Assembly (NCBI GenBank): GCA_014155875.1
Contig: JACEFZ010018186.1
Coordinates: 434,001 to 498,000 of the forward strand
Source of the DNA: Cepaea nemoralis
Lineage: Eukaryota > Mollusca > Gastropoda > Stylommatophora > Helicidae
Reading direction: 5' to 3'
Length of the DNA: 64,000 nucleotides
Shown here: in pieces, positions 32,114-41,764 of the stretch
Layout: each line of letters starts with the position of its first letter
Numbering within the stretch: the first letter of the stretch is position 1
Translations under genes and position numbers: made by a program
The notes under the pieces: generated by a model
Told to the model about the DNA's origin: nothing
Seen by the model: only the letters and a program-made list of their open reading frames with translations
The model's database searches: none

Positions 32114-32541
32114 TACGAGGGTAAGTTAATAAGTAAGTCACAAATGGCTGTAGAAAAATAACTAAATACGATAACAACTTGAAACCAGTTTATTTTTATA
32201 CATACATTGTCCCTTTAGTTCTCAACATAATTTCCACCAACATTGATAAACTTATCCCATGGTTTTATCAGTTCTCCCAAACCGGCTGCATAGAACTGCG
32301 TGCTCTATTTTCTAAACCACGTTTTCACTTCACATTCAACTTTAGCGTCATTCGCGAAATGTCTCCCCCCAAGGTGGGTTTTCAGTGCACTTAGCCCCTA
32401 GCAATTTCCAGTAAAGTGGTGCATAGTTGGGTAGAAAAAGTTACGAGGGTGAGTCAATAAGTAAGTCACACAGTTATGTGGGATGGCAGAAAAATGAGAG
32501 CAGGGCACGCAGATCTATGCACTTATTAACTTACCCTCGTA
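32114..32541 (-). mobile_element. mariner-like element, internally deleted
   Basis: Starts TACGAGGGTAAGTTAATAAG and ends with its exact inverse; flanked by TA. At 32442 a third copy TACGAGGGTGAGTCAATAAG lies in direct orientation to the left end. The minus strand from 32275 reads KPWDKFINVGGNYVEN, the C-terminal end of a mariner-type transposase. Most of the transposase is missing. Confidence 0.8.
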
Positions 32542-32589
32542 ATTCAGATATAAAATTCCCTGGCAAACTTAACTGTGGGTGGTGACATT

Positions 32590-33130
32590 TCAGAAATTCA
32601 GAACAATGTATTCCTTTAATGAATTTAAACACAGACGCTATAAACAAAATATCATAATTTCTTGCCTGGCATATGTCGCTGCATCGCATCAGTTGTATAT
32701 CATATGAAGTGAATACTTTGGCTTAAATACTAAATACATAGTCACTGATATTGTTCAAATGGGGAGTATGTTACACTGTAGTCTAAGATTTAAAAGGAAA
32801 TCCTTCTATTTATTAAACAATGGCTGGAATCCCTTATTGATAATGCTTCAATATATTTGAGCAACTGATTATTGTTCGTTGACAGTATACAAAATGCATT
32901 TTGTTTATTAACTCTATGATTTCTAATAAGCAAATGTTCCGCGATGGCTGACTTTGATGTTTTATGACTGTTGACTGCACAGGAATTCCTGATGATTGGT
33001 TAACTCTGTTTTCCACCCACACTGGTATATGTTCAGTTACTCGATATGCTAATTGTTCAACCTATGTAAGTTGCTTGGCACTCACAATGAGATTGAAAAA
33101 TACAGTTTGATTTGGTGTACAGCGACAATG
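32590..33130 (-). mobile_element. Penelope-like element 3' part with GIY-YIG remnant
   Basis: Minus strand reads CQATYIG (YIG box), RVTEHIPVWVENR, SAIAEHLLIRNHRVNKQNAF, CILSTNNNQLLKYIEALSIR, then the 3' UTR block CATATGCCAGGCAAGAAATT. The order YIG, R..EH, AIAEH, EAL.I fits the GIY-YIG endonuclease at the C-terminus of Penelope-like retroelements. Frames change, so it is dead. Confidence 0.75.
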
Positions 33131-33234
33131 GTTCTTTTACAGATGGAGTAGGTATTGAGGTGGTTTTATATCTGATCATTAGTTCAGGAGCAAAGAATTC
33201 AGTTTACAGCATTTTTAAGTCGATCATGTATTAG

Positions 33235-33366
33235 TTTCATTACATTGTCTCCTCGAAAGGTTAGCTGAAGACACACTTGAAGTTTGGAAACCTAACACCA
33301 CAGAATCAACAGCTTCCAAACTTCATGTGCTTCTTCAGCTAAACTTTCGAGGAGACAATGAAACAA
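33235..33366. repeat. Hairpin inverted repeat (about 58-bp arms)
   Basis: The left arm has CATTGTCTCCTCGAAAGGTT, AGCTGAAGACACACTTGAAG; the right arm is its inverse with few mismatches; the loop is about 15 bases (AACACCACAGAATCA). No target-site pair obvious. Confidence 0.85.
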
Positions 33367-33605
33367 AACAAATATTGTCAGTGCAACTTCCTAACTGTTC
33401 CACCAATGTGCCTGCTGGCAGCATGTAAAAGCTGAATAAAATCATTGAAAAGTAAAAGTATTCCTGTTTCAAGATGAGCACACCGAGGATATAGTGTTTG
33501 GTCCATATTTTTGATGACAAAATATCAAACAAGAAATTAAATGGTCAGTATCATGCTGGCTACCCTTACTGTTTCTTTGGTACCATCTACAGAAGAATAT
33601 GTAAT

Positions 33606-34490
33606 ATTTCTTCTTCTTCTTCTTCTTCTGCTTCTTCAGCGTTCCGAGCCATTGAGGTTCTTTGCTGCAGATACAATCCGTCTCCATTCGTCTCTCTAGT
33701 TGACCTTCTCTTGCCAGTCGTTGATTCCAAGTGCTTGTAGGTCTGTATATATATTATCTTTCCACCGTCTTCTTGGTCTACCTCGGGGTCTACGGTCATC
33801 TATTTCCTGAGTGTAAGCGAGTTTTGTTTCCCTATTATCTTCCATTCTTTCTATATGCCCCAGCAATTGTAGTCTATTAGCCTTCATGATACCAGTGATT
33901 AGCGGGGACTTCATAAATGTCTTTGTTACTTCTTCTTTTCCACTCTCCAAAGATGCGTTTTAAAACTTTGTTCTCAAAGGTTCGTAACAAGGCTTCGTCT
34001 CCTTTTGTTGTACTCCAGGTTTCAGAGCCATACAGCACAACTGGTCTGATCAGTGTTTTGTATATTGTGATCTTGGTGTTGCGAGATAGCGCTTTTGATT
34101 TTAGTAGATGTTGTAGTGCATAGTATATCTTATTTCCAGAATTGATTCTAGTTTGTATTTCTTCCCATATGATGTTGGAGCAGTTGAAGATTGTACCCAG
34201 GTATTTGTATGTTTCCGTTCTTTTAATGGTCATATTATCTATTTGCATGTGACCAGAGTTTTTAGCCATTCCTTCTCTTGAAATTACCATATATTCTGTC
34301 TTATCTTGGTTGATAACCAGCCCCATCTGTTGAGCTTTTTCCTTTAAGTGAGTCAATATTTCCAATGTCTTTTGTTCATTTTCCCCTATAACAATCATCT
34401 GCATAACCAAGCAGCTTGGATGTTCCTCCAATATCACATTCCTCCTTTACCCTCCTTACAACTTTCTCTAGAGCCAGATTTAAGAGTATT
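33606..34490 (-). pseudogene. LINE-B second copy
   Basis: Minus frame of 186 codons (34437-33877) reads GENEQKTLEILTHLKEKAQQ, KTEYMVISREGMAKNSGH, TYKYLGTIFNCSNI and STTKGDEALLRTFENKVLKR, continuing in another frame to ITGIMKANRLQLLGHIERM and RPRGRPRRRWKDNIYTDLQA. It ends at a (GAA)n tail (33606-33630 as TTC). It is truncated just before the YADD box. About as decayed as the copy at 1255-2470. Confidence 0.9.
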
Positions 34491-35135
34491 CAATGGAAAC
34501 AAAACCATCAAATACAGAGGTTCTAGAAAAACTGGTAATGAAAACAGTTGATGAGAGAAATAAAAAATGAGGCAATTGAAACTTTATGGCCATGTTAAAA
34601 GACATAACACGCTTATAAAAACTATACAGGGGGGAAACAGAAACAATCAAATACAGAGGTTCTAGAAAAACTGGGAATGAAAAGAGAGTTGATGAAAGAA
34701 ATAAAAAAGAGGCAAGTGAAATATTATGGCCACGTTAAAAGACATAACACTCTTATAAAAACCATACTGGAGGGCAAGGTTGAGGGCAAGAGAGCAAGAG
34801 GTATATAACAATACAAGTGGGAAGATAACATCAAGAGATAGACGAACTTCAGTCTGACAGAATATACAGTCAAGGCGAGAGACAGACAATGTTGGAGATC
34901 CATTGTAGCCAACTTTCATTGTGGAATCGGCACCTGATTGATTGATTGACTGGAGGACATGAATGAAGACAAGCGAACAAGAGTAGATAACGATACAAGT
35001 GAGAAGATAACACCATGAGATGGTTGAACAGCAGTCTGACAGAATGTACAATCAAGAGGAGAGACAACAGTGATGGAGATCCATTGCAGCCAACCTTCAT
35101 TGTGGAAACAGCACCTGATTGACCAATTGATACAC
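34490..35135 (+). pseudogene. LINE-I C-terminal end, tandemly duplicated
   Basis: Plus strand at 34645-34945 reads NTEVLEKLGMKRELMKEIKK, RQVKYYGHVKRHNTLIKTIL and RDRQCWRSIVANFHCG, the end of a LINE ORF, with tail GATTGATTGATTG. The start of this module (ATCAAATACAGAGGTTCTAG) is repeated at 34508 and 34647, and the end is repeated at 34950-35135 (GAGATCCATTGCAGCCAACC). So one insertion has been partly triplicated. Confidence 0.8.
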
Positions 35136-35365
35136 AAATAATGGTGCTGGATTGACAGACAGATACACACATAATGATGCTTTTTCAACTCCTGACTGGC
35201 TGGAACATTATACCATTACTGCTGAAGGTTGAACCTTAGACCAATAAACTAACTGCTATACTACAAAAGCTCCTACCCACCCGCCCGCCCGCACGCACAC
35301 ACACAGAGTTAATATCCATAATGAAATCTATATACTAGTGGTTGCTACAGATTTAGACACCTCAC

Positions 35366-35593
35366 CTCATCTCCAGTGCCACTGAAAAAGTCTGGAGGAA
35401 AATCTCTTCCAATTGCCTCATCAAACAGTCCCAAGAAGTACTTCATGCTGAACTGATATGCTGGGCAGACTGCTGCCAATGAGCACATGAGGAAATATAA
35501 AAGTGATGCCCGTCTTGCCAAAGGATAAAGTTCATCCTTAAGTATGTCAAGGTCTTCAAGGACAGCCTCTGTATCTGTAATCTGTTTGGCCAA
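35366..35593 (-). CDS. Dynein exon: AAA6, RASLLYF motif
   Basis: Seventy-six codons in phase 0; acceptor TTTTAAACAG, donor GTGAGGTG. After LAKQITDTEAVLEDLDILKD it has LARRASLLYFLMCSLAAV and YQFSMKYFLGLFDEAIG. These match R.AS.LYF....L......YQFSL..F..LF..SI in AAA6 of axonemal and cytoplasmic dyneins. Confidence 0.95.
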
Positions 35594-35689
35594 CTGTTTA
35601 AAATATAAATATAAAATGCAAAGACTAAAGTATATCACTGTTTATTACTTTGTACTGCAGATGTTTAAATGCTTGTGCTGCACATTTCA

Positions 35690-35740
35690 GATAGATTTGA
35701 GTTGAGTTGAATCAAGAACCAACATTTTTGACTAAAACTA
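35690..35740 (-). repeat. LINE-J 3' end
   Basis: GTTGAGTTGAATCAAGAACC is the inverse of the tail GGTTCTTGACTCAACTCAAC at 37681-37700. Confidence 0.5.
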
Positions 35741-35744
35741 CTTT

Positions 35745-36590
35745 AAGCCACTTAACATGGTTCCTAAGGTGATTACTTTGTTCTAAGGACATTACATACA
35801 ATTACAGTGAAAGCTCAGCTACTGAAATAAGACATGAGACGTGAAAATGTTACTTAGTCCACCCGTTATAGAAAGACAATTCCATTGTATCCTTTGGGAT
35901 GAACATTGAGTGTGCTTATGAGCGTTGCTAATTTTTTCACCTTCACAAAATATTCTTTGGTTGTCTGTAAACTGTTCACACATTTAGTTGGATACAAATT
36001 AAAATTATCTCTGTTTTGTGTTTATGCATTAATGATTGTTTCTTATCTTATTTAATATATTGATAAAATAAACAGTCGTCAAGCAGGTTGGTTTGTGAAT
36101 CCTTTGGATGCCCAAGTTTCAGTTTTAAGTCTGATGCACTGGTGTTCAGAATATTTGAGTCCTGAAAAGGGCTTACATCTATCAAAGAGAGGTTGGTGTA
36201 GAGACTTCCCCCTGAGCTGGTATCAAAGTGCCATCTCTGTGGAGACTATTTGCAAAGCTTTTCTTCCCTTCTCCAAACTAAAAAATAAGCATGGTGTGCA
36301 AACCAGTGCTGGAACTCAATATCTATGGAGAGGCAGTAGGTTGTAACTAGACCAGGATTCAACACAGCAAGTATTGACAGGCTGGGATTAGGTCTAGACA
36401 AGTCATGTTTCATCTAGGTGTTTTAGGTAGTTCATTGTCAACAGACTCCAGCAAAAAATGCCCAGAGGCAAATAGTTGTAAAGATAGAACACAGCCCTGT
36501 TGAACTCCAATGAGTATTTCAAATGGATCAATGATAGGTCCTAACTGTACACTGAAATTTGTGGCACATGGCTCTGATGTTATCTAATAA
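35745..36590. other. Intronic sequence, LINE-like but unassigned
   Basis: An 83-codon plus frame at 36095-36346 has no known motif. Bases 36430-36590 read on the minus strand as weak RT-like sequence. No confident call. Confidence 0.3.
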
Positions 36591-36599
36591 CTGTCCCTG

Positions 36600-36745
36600 T
36601 ACTGAATTGTCTTACTATTCAATAACAATGAAATAAAACAAAATGATAAAGTATATGAAATATTTGAATAATGAAGACACAAACAATAGAGTGCATGATT
36701 TATTGCCTGGCATAATTCGCTGCATCTTGTCAAATGCGTGAAATA
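36600..36745 (-). mobile_element. Penelope-like element 3' UTR fragment
   Basis: Carries the block ATTTATTGCCTGGCATAATT then CGCTGCATCTTGTCAAATGC, as at 41.1 kb. Confidence 0.65.
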
Positions 36746-36854
36746 TTGAAATTTCTAAAAGTTTTCATCTAATATAAAAAGCTTGACTTCATTGAACCAG
36801 AGCTTACTCCATTTTGCATGGTTTCTTGTTCTGAATGGCAAGTCATACGTCAAA

Positions 36855-37015
36855 AGCATCGCACAAAGCACAAACTACATAGTTATAGCAATGACCCCCA
36901 AGGGTCTCCAGAAAAATTGAACTTGTGGTCTGAACAATGCAGTCCCTAAATGAACCAATAACCTTCAGAGCGTGAGGCAGATGGCTTGATTACTTCGCCA
37001 CAGAGATCTCTCATA
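36855..37015 (-). mobile_element. SINE S3 copy
   Basis: Minus strand begins TCTCTGTGGCGAAGTAATCA, CATCTGCCTCACGCTCTGAA, TATTGGTTCATTTAGGGACT and ends with TAGTTTGTGCTTTGTGCGA, as in the plus copy at 50833. Confidence 0.8.
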
Positions 37016-37129
37016 TATAAAAACACAAAAAACATGTATATCACACAGCTTGAGGCTGACAACATTCAAGATATTCCTATATGCATACAATGGAACAGCC
37101 ATAGAGCTTTCGTAATCAACTATTAAATG

Positions 37130-37320
37130 GCTGCGGGTATTTTAAAATATAACTGACCAGGGGTTCAAGGTTGACCCAGCCTAAAATGGATACCAGGAAA
37201 TTCTCTGGAAGCCGGCCTGTGTGATTCTGACAATATCCCCCATTGAGTTCTGATTGGTCTACAAAAATAGAGGGCTGGCACCGTATACACAATATACCTC
37301 AAGTGTTGTAACCATGATTG
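37130..37320 (+). mobile_element. SINE S2 copy
   Basis: Contains AAGGTTGACCCAGCCTAAAA, GGATACCAGGAAATTCTCTG and GATTGGTCTACAAAAATAGA in S2 order. Confidence 0.75.
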
Positions 37321-37705
37321 GGGGATACACGGGCACTCCACCTTCCCCAAGGGTGAGCTGTAGGCTAGCGGAGGGAAGGAGTCACCTTACTTCTCTTTTG
37401 ATAGGGGATACCTCTATCCTGACACTCATAGAGCATGAAAAGGCAGATGTGGTCGTGGTTCTTTGGGATTGTGTGTATAGTGTGGGTAGATCATCACAGC
37501 CTGGAGAGAATGGTGCTGCGGGGAGTGACCAGAAGATCTTGCTGACCCTCACGACTTTGAGAACATGACAGACGGACACATAATCAGACTGCTACAGGTA
37601 TCATTAGTATTGGGATTCTTCACTGACTGTCGAAGATGAGGAAGGAGCACATATGGGAATGCCCCGTGTGCTGTGATGTTGGTTCTTGACTCAACTCAAC
37701 TCAAG
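37300..37705 (+). repeat. LINE-J 3' end with (ACTCA)n tail
   Basis: GC-richer block ending GATGTTGGTTCTTGACTCAA CTCAACTCAAG-type tail; a related 3' end lies at 45625-45710 (ATTGATGTTGATTCTTCATT). The coding part is not present, so the family is open. Confidence 0.5.
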
Positions 37706-37934
37706 TGTTGTATAAGGGATTTTACTTTAAACATAAATTTACTTACCATATACACAGTACACTTCAAGGTGCAGAAAAGGGCCCTGCATTTTTACTTATT
37801 AAATGACTAACTACAAAAACAAGAAATTAAGCATCTTACAGATTGATTGTACATACTGAATGATTTAGGCATGCCAAATCTGATACATTTGAGTGTTTAC
37901 ATTAATGCCTCTATGACACTAAATAAGAACTTAC

Positions 37935-38043
37935 AAGTAATTTAGCTTCCATTATGCTTGTGATGGTTTGTAGGGCAGTTGGAGAACTCAGCAGCACTTC
38001 TTGACCATCAGAAATAATATGGTTTTTGATTTTCTCTGAGAAA
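37935..38043 (-). CDS. Dynein exon: AAA6 helical segment
   Basis: One base and 36 codons, ending in phase 0; acceptor AATCTGCAG, donor GTAAGTTC. It reads FSEKIKNHIISDGQEVLLSS then PTALQTITSIMEAKLL. It lies where dyneins have L..L.d.IL..L....G.iL.....I..L...K. Confidence 0.85.
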
Positions 38044-38219
38044 CTGCAGATTTGGAAACAATAAATAGTGTGAGAGTTATAGGCTTAAGCAAATCTGACA
38101 AAGTATGAGTAAGATGATCATCATTGCTGTTTCTTTTGGTGAATGAGTTTATGACTGCTGAATGGTCTAGGACAGTGACATGGAGGAATATCACCAATAA
38201 AATTGCCCCAGAACAACTC

Positions 38220-38680
38220 ATTCATTCATTCAGTAGCATGTCCTTTGTAGAACCTCGTTCCCATAATAACCTTCTGGAAAACTTCTCGATCATAAGCAAG
38301 ATGTCCCGATACATTCATCTGGAGATCATCCGCCACATCCTGCACCCATCTTCTTTTTGGTCTTCCTCTTCCTCTCTTCCTAGGCATATACCCTTCCATT
38401 ATTGTTCTCTCCAAACTTTTGTGACATTTCAAGTCTCCAAAATATTTCAATTTTCTTTGTTTTATTGTCTTTAATAGCCAACCTTCTTCAATATTCAGCT
38501 CTTGAAGTATGGATCATTTGTTCTTTACTTTATCCAAGATATTATTAGAACACATCTATAACATTTATATTCAAAGACATTTATGCGCTGTTCAGCTTGC
38601 TTAGTAAGTGTCCAGGTCTCACAGTTGTTTGTTGCAAAGGGAAAGAACAACTAGGTGTTAGGATCTCCTGTTTATTTGAA
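38220..38680 (-). pseudogene. LINE-G C-terminal fragment
   Basis: Minus strand reads CETWTLTKQAEQRINVFEYK, ILKKVGY, and MPRKRGRGRPKRRWVQDVAD DLQMN, the standard end of a LINE ORF (ETWTL, then RGRP..RW..D). Confidence 0.8.
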
Positions 38681-38694
38681 CATTTATTCTTGAC

Positions 38695-38870
38695 TCCTGG
38701 GTTGACCCAATTTAAAATGGGTTCTAGAAAATGTTCTGTGAAGTAAAAGTGACTGGCATGATATTGGCCACATCACAAATCAAGGGAAAATTATTGGTCT
38801 ATAGAAATATACCCAATGCACCATATACCCAATAAGTGTCAAGGTGGGGGAGGGTCTTTTATTTTTTTTT
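38695..38870 (+). mobile_element. SINE S2, body
   Basis: Contains GGGTTGACCCAATTTAAAAT, GGGTTCTAGAAAATG, ATTGGTCTATAGAAATATAC and ATACCCAATAAGTGTCAAGG. Confidence 0.75.
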
Positions 38871-38894
38871 ATACTTAGAATAATTATAGCCAGG

Positions 38895-39032
38895 GAAGGT
38901 TAACCCAGTCAACAAATGCCCGCAGAAGTCGGATGTGTCGGCAAGAACGCAGCTCTGCTGTAAACAGGCACAACGCAATCACATCCGGGGGAAAAAACTC
39001 CGGATGAACGCAGCAGAAGAAGAAGAATAATT
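38895..39032 (+). pseudogene. LINE-C 3' end
   Basis: GCTCTGCTGTAAACAGGCAC, AACGCAATCACATCCGG and GGATGAACGCAGCAGAAGAA; same end as 5300-5392, with (GAA)n tail. Confidence 0.8.
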
Positions 39033-39039
39033 ATAGATT

Positions 39040-39445
39040 GTAAGGATATTGGTCTAAACACACTGTCATATCTGCGAGTGCTACAAAGTTTGGGCACTCA
39101 ACCAACACCTTCTAGCATGATCTGAAGAAGATTACAACACTAATGGGTAGTTTCACAGTGTGCCGAAGATAATCTTTAATGAGTCAAAGTTGTCATTCCA
39201 TTTTCTTTTACATAAATTCCTGCACTAAAAAATTAACACAACCTCCTTATTAATGTATTAGATAAAATCATTCTAATTATTCTAGATTACTGGCAGAAAA
39301 ATCTGAATCAGTGTAATCACTGTCAAAAATCAGCCTGATCATTGCACTTTAATACCAAGAACAATCCTCTTCTTCTGTAAATTATCCCCTATTGCAGCAA
39401 TGGCCCTCAACCAACTCACTTCAAGCTGTCTTATCTTTCTTATCT
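39040..39445. other. Intronic sequence, nothing recognised
   Basis: Bases 39390-39440 resemble the family L 3' end at 59.4 kb (AACCAACTCACTTCAAGCTG). Otherwise unassigned. Confidence 0.35.
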
Positions 39446-39448
39446 TTA

Positions 39449-39815
39449 CACTTGGTCTCCGTGGCGAAGTGGTCAAGCCGTCTGACTCGGGCTTCCAAGG
39501 TTGTGAGATTCCAGACTGCGTCCTTCGGTTCACGAGTGCTTTTTTATACTCCTGAGGGTCATCGCTGGAGCTACAGAGTTCATGCTTTGTGTGACGCTTT
39601 CGGCAGTTCACTGTGGAACAAACGAATGAACGAACGAACGAACAAACAAACTTTATTTTCAAAGGGTTAAGAATTGGGCACGCAGGCCCGTCTAACATTC
39701 TGCCCTTCTATCACTCTCTTTCATACATTATTTCATTCACACCTCATTCATGTGGAAAGAGACTGAGCCATTTGGGATAAAAACCTGGTGCAATGAAGTC
39801 CACCCTGTCGACTTT
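39449..39815 (+). mobile_element. SINE S3 copy, split by a LINE 3' end
   Basis: Head TCTCCGTGGCGAAGTGGTCA (A box), CGTCTGACTCGGGCTTCCAA, then GCTACAGAGTTCATGCTTTG as far as 39608; resumes at 39757 with GTGGAAAGAGACTGAGCCAT and CGGTG-type end GGTGCAATGAAGTCCACCCT. The piece between (39615-39715) is another repeat. Confidence 0.85.
39612..39745 (-). mobile_element. LINE 3' end (S4) inserted in SINE S3
   Basis: On the minus strand: CCTTTGAAAATAAAGTTTGT followed by (TTTG)n and (TTCG)n. It has an AATAAA signal directly before a simple repeat tail, as LINE 3' ends do. Related copies at 46405-46495 and 62010-62095. Confidence 0.75.
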
Positions 39816-40002
39816 TAAGCAACTTTTACACTTGTTTATGGTTGTTTGGATTTTCTAACTATAATTTTTTTTATGGGATGGGGTAGTCATCCCAACACCA
39901 ATCCTCCTTAGTCACCTTTTATGGAATGCATGATTGGCTACTGCAATACTATTCTTGGTTTCTCTTAGGGTTCCAGTAATGCACAGGCTAAAATAATGTA
40001 GA

Positions 40003-40265
40003 TTAACAGATTCAGTGCCAAACAAAAATGGATGGCAGAAAATGGGATGTAGGGATGTGTCATAGTTATGACCTAAAAGTTGTTAATACGGTAGCAGATG
40101 TGTTGTATTATATATTAAAGTAGGTTGTTTATGGAAAACTACTGTATTGATATTTTAATTGAGACAATATTTCGTAATGACAACATTTTGGTGATATATA
40201 AGCCCATGGTAGATATGGGAAGTTACTTAAGATGATATATCATCCCATGGCACTTAATCAGTTAA
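40003..40265 (+). mobile_element. TTAA-type MITE (M1), copy 3
   Basis: Starts TTAACAGATTCAGTGCCAAA and ends TGGCACTTAATCAGTTAA, clear inverted ends with TTAA on both sides. The interior is diverged from the other copies. Confidence 0.8.
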
Positions 40266-40306
40266 GGGATGTTACCACCATTCTGAGACACACAACTGTT
40301 ACTTAC

Positions 40307-40565
40307 TTATACAGTGAATCTTTTTGCAGCTGTAGATTCCTCAGAGCATGTTTTCTCTCTTGGTATAAATCTGACCTGATGCAAGCAAAGGCTCTTACGA
40401 GCAGATCTTCAGTCAGCATTTCATGAGACGGTGCACAATTGATCAGTGTAACACTAGATGCTGTTCTGGGATTAAAACATGGCTTGGGTAGACTGGTAGA
40501 TAAGTACAGTCTGAATTCAGGATGACATGAAATCTGGCGTCCAGAAAAGTTTATCATCTGAGGAT
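40307..40565 (-). CDS. Dynein exon: AAA5-AAA6 junction
   Basis: Two bases, 85 codons, two bases; acceptor TTGTTACCATAG, donor GTAAGTAAC. It has HPEFRLYLSTSLPKPCFNP, the clearest dynein signature in the window (family: F.LYL.TKL.NPHY.P), then TLINCAPSHEMLTEDLLVRA in place of VTLINF.VT..GLEDQLL, and the following helix of the dynein CC-like segment. Confidence 0.95.
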
Positions 40566-40824
40566 CTATGGTAACAATTATATGTAAAATTTATAAGTGA
40601 TAACTTGCAAGATAAACATCGTTAGAATAGTTACAGCAAAAACGGACATTATTCTGAGACCATTATGTAACTTTCAATTTTCTATCTTTCAAGAATGTTT
40701 TAACATGTGTAAAAGCATATTATAAAATCAATCAGCACTATGGATGATGTATTCAATATCAAGACAGTCACCTTTATTTTCCATGATATTATCTGGTACT
40801 CATAAATTTTTCTATTACTAAAGT

Positions 40825-40982
40825 ATATGGTGTATTTTTAATGACTGTGCAGTGTTTGAAAATATTGCTGGTCCAAGCTTTGAATTCGTCTCTGTAAAGT
40901 TCATGCAACATAATAGGTAAATACAAAACTTTGACAGGCAATATTTTCAAACACTGCACAGTCATTAAAAATATACCCTGTA
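40825..40982. mobile_element. Hairpin MITE (M2), copy 1
   Basis: Arms of about 65 bases: TGTATTTTTAATGACTGTGC, AGTGTTTGAAAATATTGC and their inverse. The outer end is CAGGGTATA next to TA. Same family at 62626-62780. Confidence 0.8.
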
Positions 40983-41019
40983 TAATACATTTCAAAACAA
41001 TGTTCTCCCATTGTGAATT

Positions 41020-41595
41020 TGAATAACGAAGGCACAATAGATTGCACGATTTATTGCCTGGCATATTTCACTGCATCTTGTCAGGTACATACTGCAGAAA
41101 TCACACCAACATAAACAAAAGCAATAAGATAAATCCTTCAAGCTGAAATATACAACACACATATTCAAACAGTAACTTGAATTGTCTACCACGGTAATTT
41201 TAAACTGACTATCATGTCTTTTTGTTTACAAAAGTTGGTTTTTGTAAATGAATGGCAACTGCCTCAACCAGCTTTAACATATGACCATTTTGTGTGTTAA
41301 ACAACACACGAAACACATTGTTCTAATCAATACTTGACCAGTTTCCAAAATGAGCATGTTTGCCGTTAACTCACTGATGAGTCTCTTATTTACAAGTGAC
41401 TGGATCTCTTTCCTCGTTTTTGCATCCAGGTCCTCCAACTTGTTTCCTTTGGGATCTAACTGGAATTTAGACTTCTCTGATAACATCTTTTCCATTTTAC
41501 ACTGGTAGTCTGAAATGTGCCGTCTCCCTGGTGAAGGAGTTATTGACTTTCTCCGTAATCCCGTATATCCACGTAGGGTAATGCAGCTGCGCAAG
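41020..41595 (-). mobile_element. Penelope-like element, RT N-terminal piece joined to 3' end
   Basis: Minus frame reads YQCKMEKMLSEKSKFQLDPK, KLEDLDAKTRKEIQSLVNKR and LISELTANMLI, the fingers region of Penelope-like RTs that precedes their YGLPK motif (missing here). Then LVEAVAIHLQKPTFVNKK resembles the end of the GIY-YIG domain, and the 3' UTR block ATATGCCAGGCAATAAATCG follows. So the core RT is deleted. Confidence 0.65.
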
Positions 41596-41755
41596 ATTTG
41601 GTAGCAGATCGCGTCGCATTGGTTACTTATGGGGGTATGTGAGCCGGTCGCTCAGAAAGCAATGGCAAACTACTGAGCGTAATCTTGTCAAGATATCAAC
41701 AGCAGCGGTAAAATACTGGTGTTGACAGTGATGTCCTGTAAGTAGGATATACAGG
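41522..41755 (+). mobile_element. SINE S1 copy
   Basis: Head CCTGGTGAAGGAGTTATTGA, GCAGCTGCGCAAGATTTGG, core CAGAAAGCAATGGCAAACTA, and end GATGTCCTGTAAGTAGGATA. It overlaps the edge of the PLE piece, into which it is inserted. Confidence 0.8.
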
Positions 41756-41764
41756 GGGGAAAAA

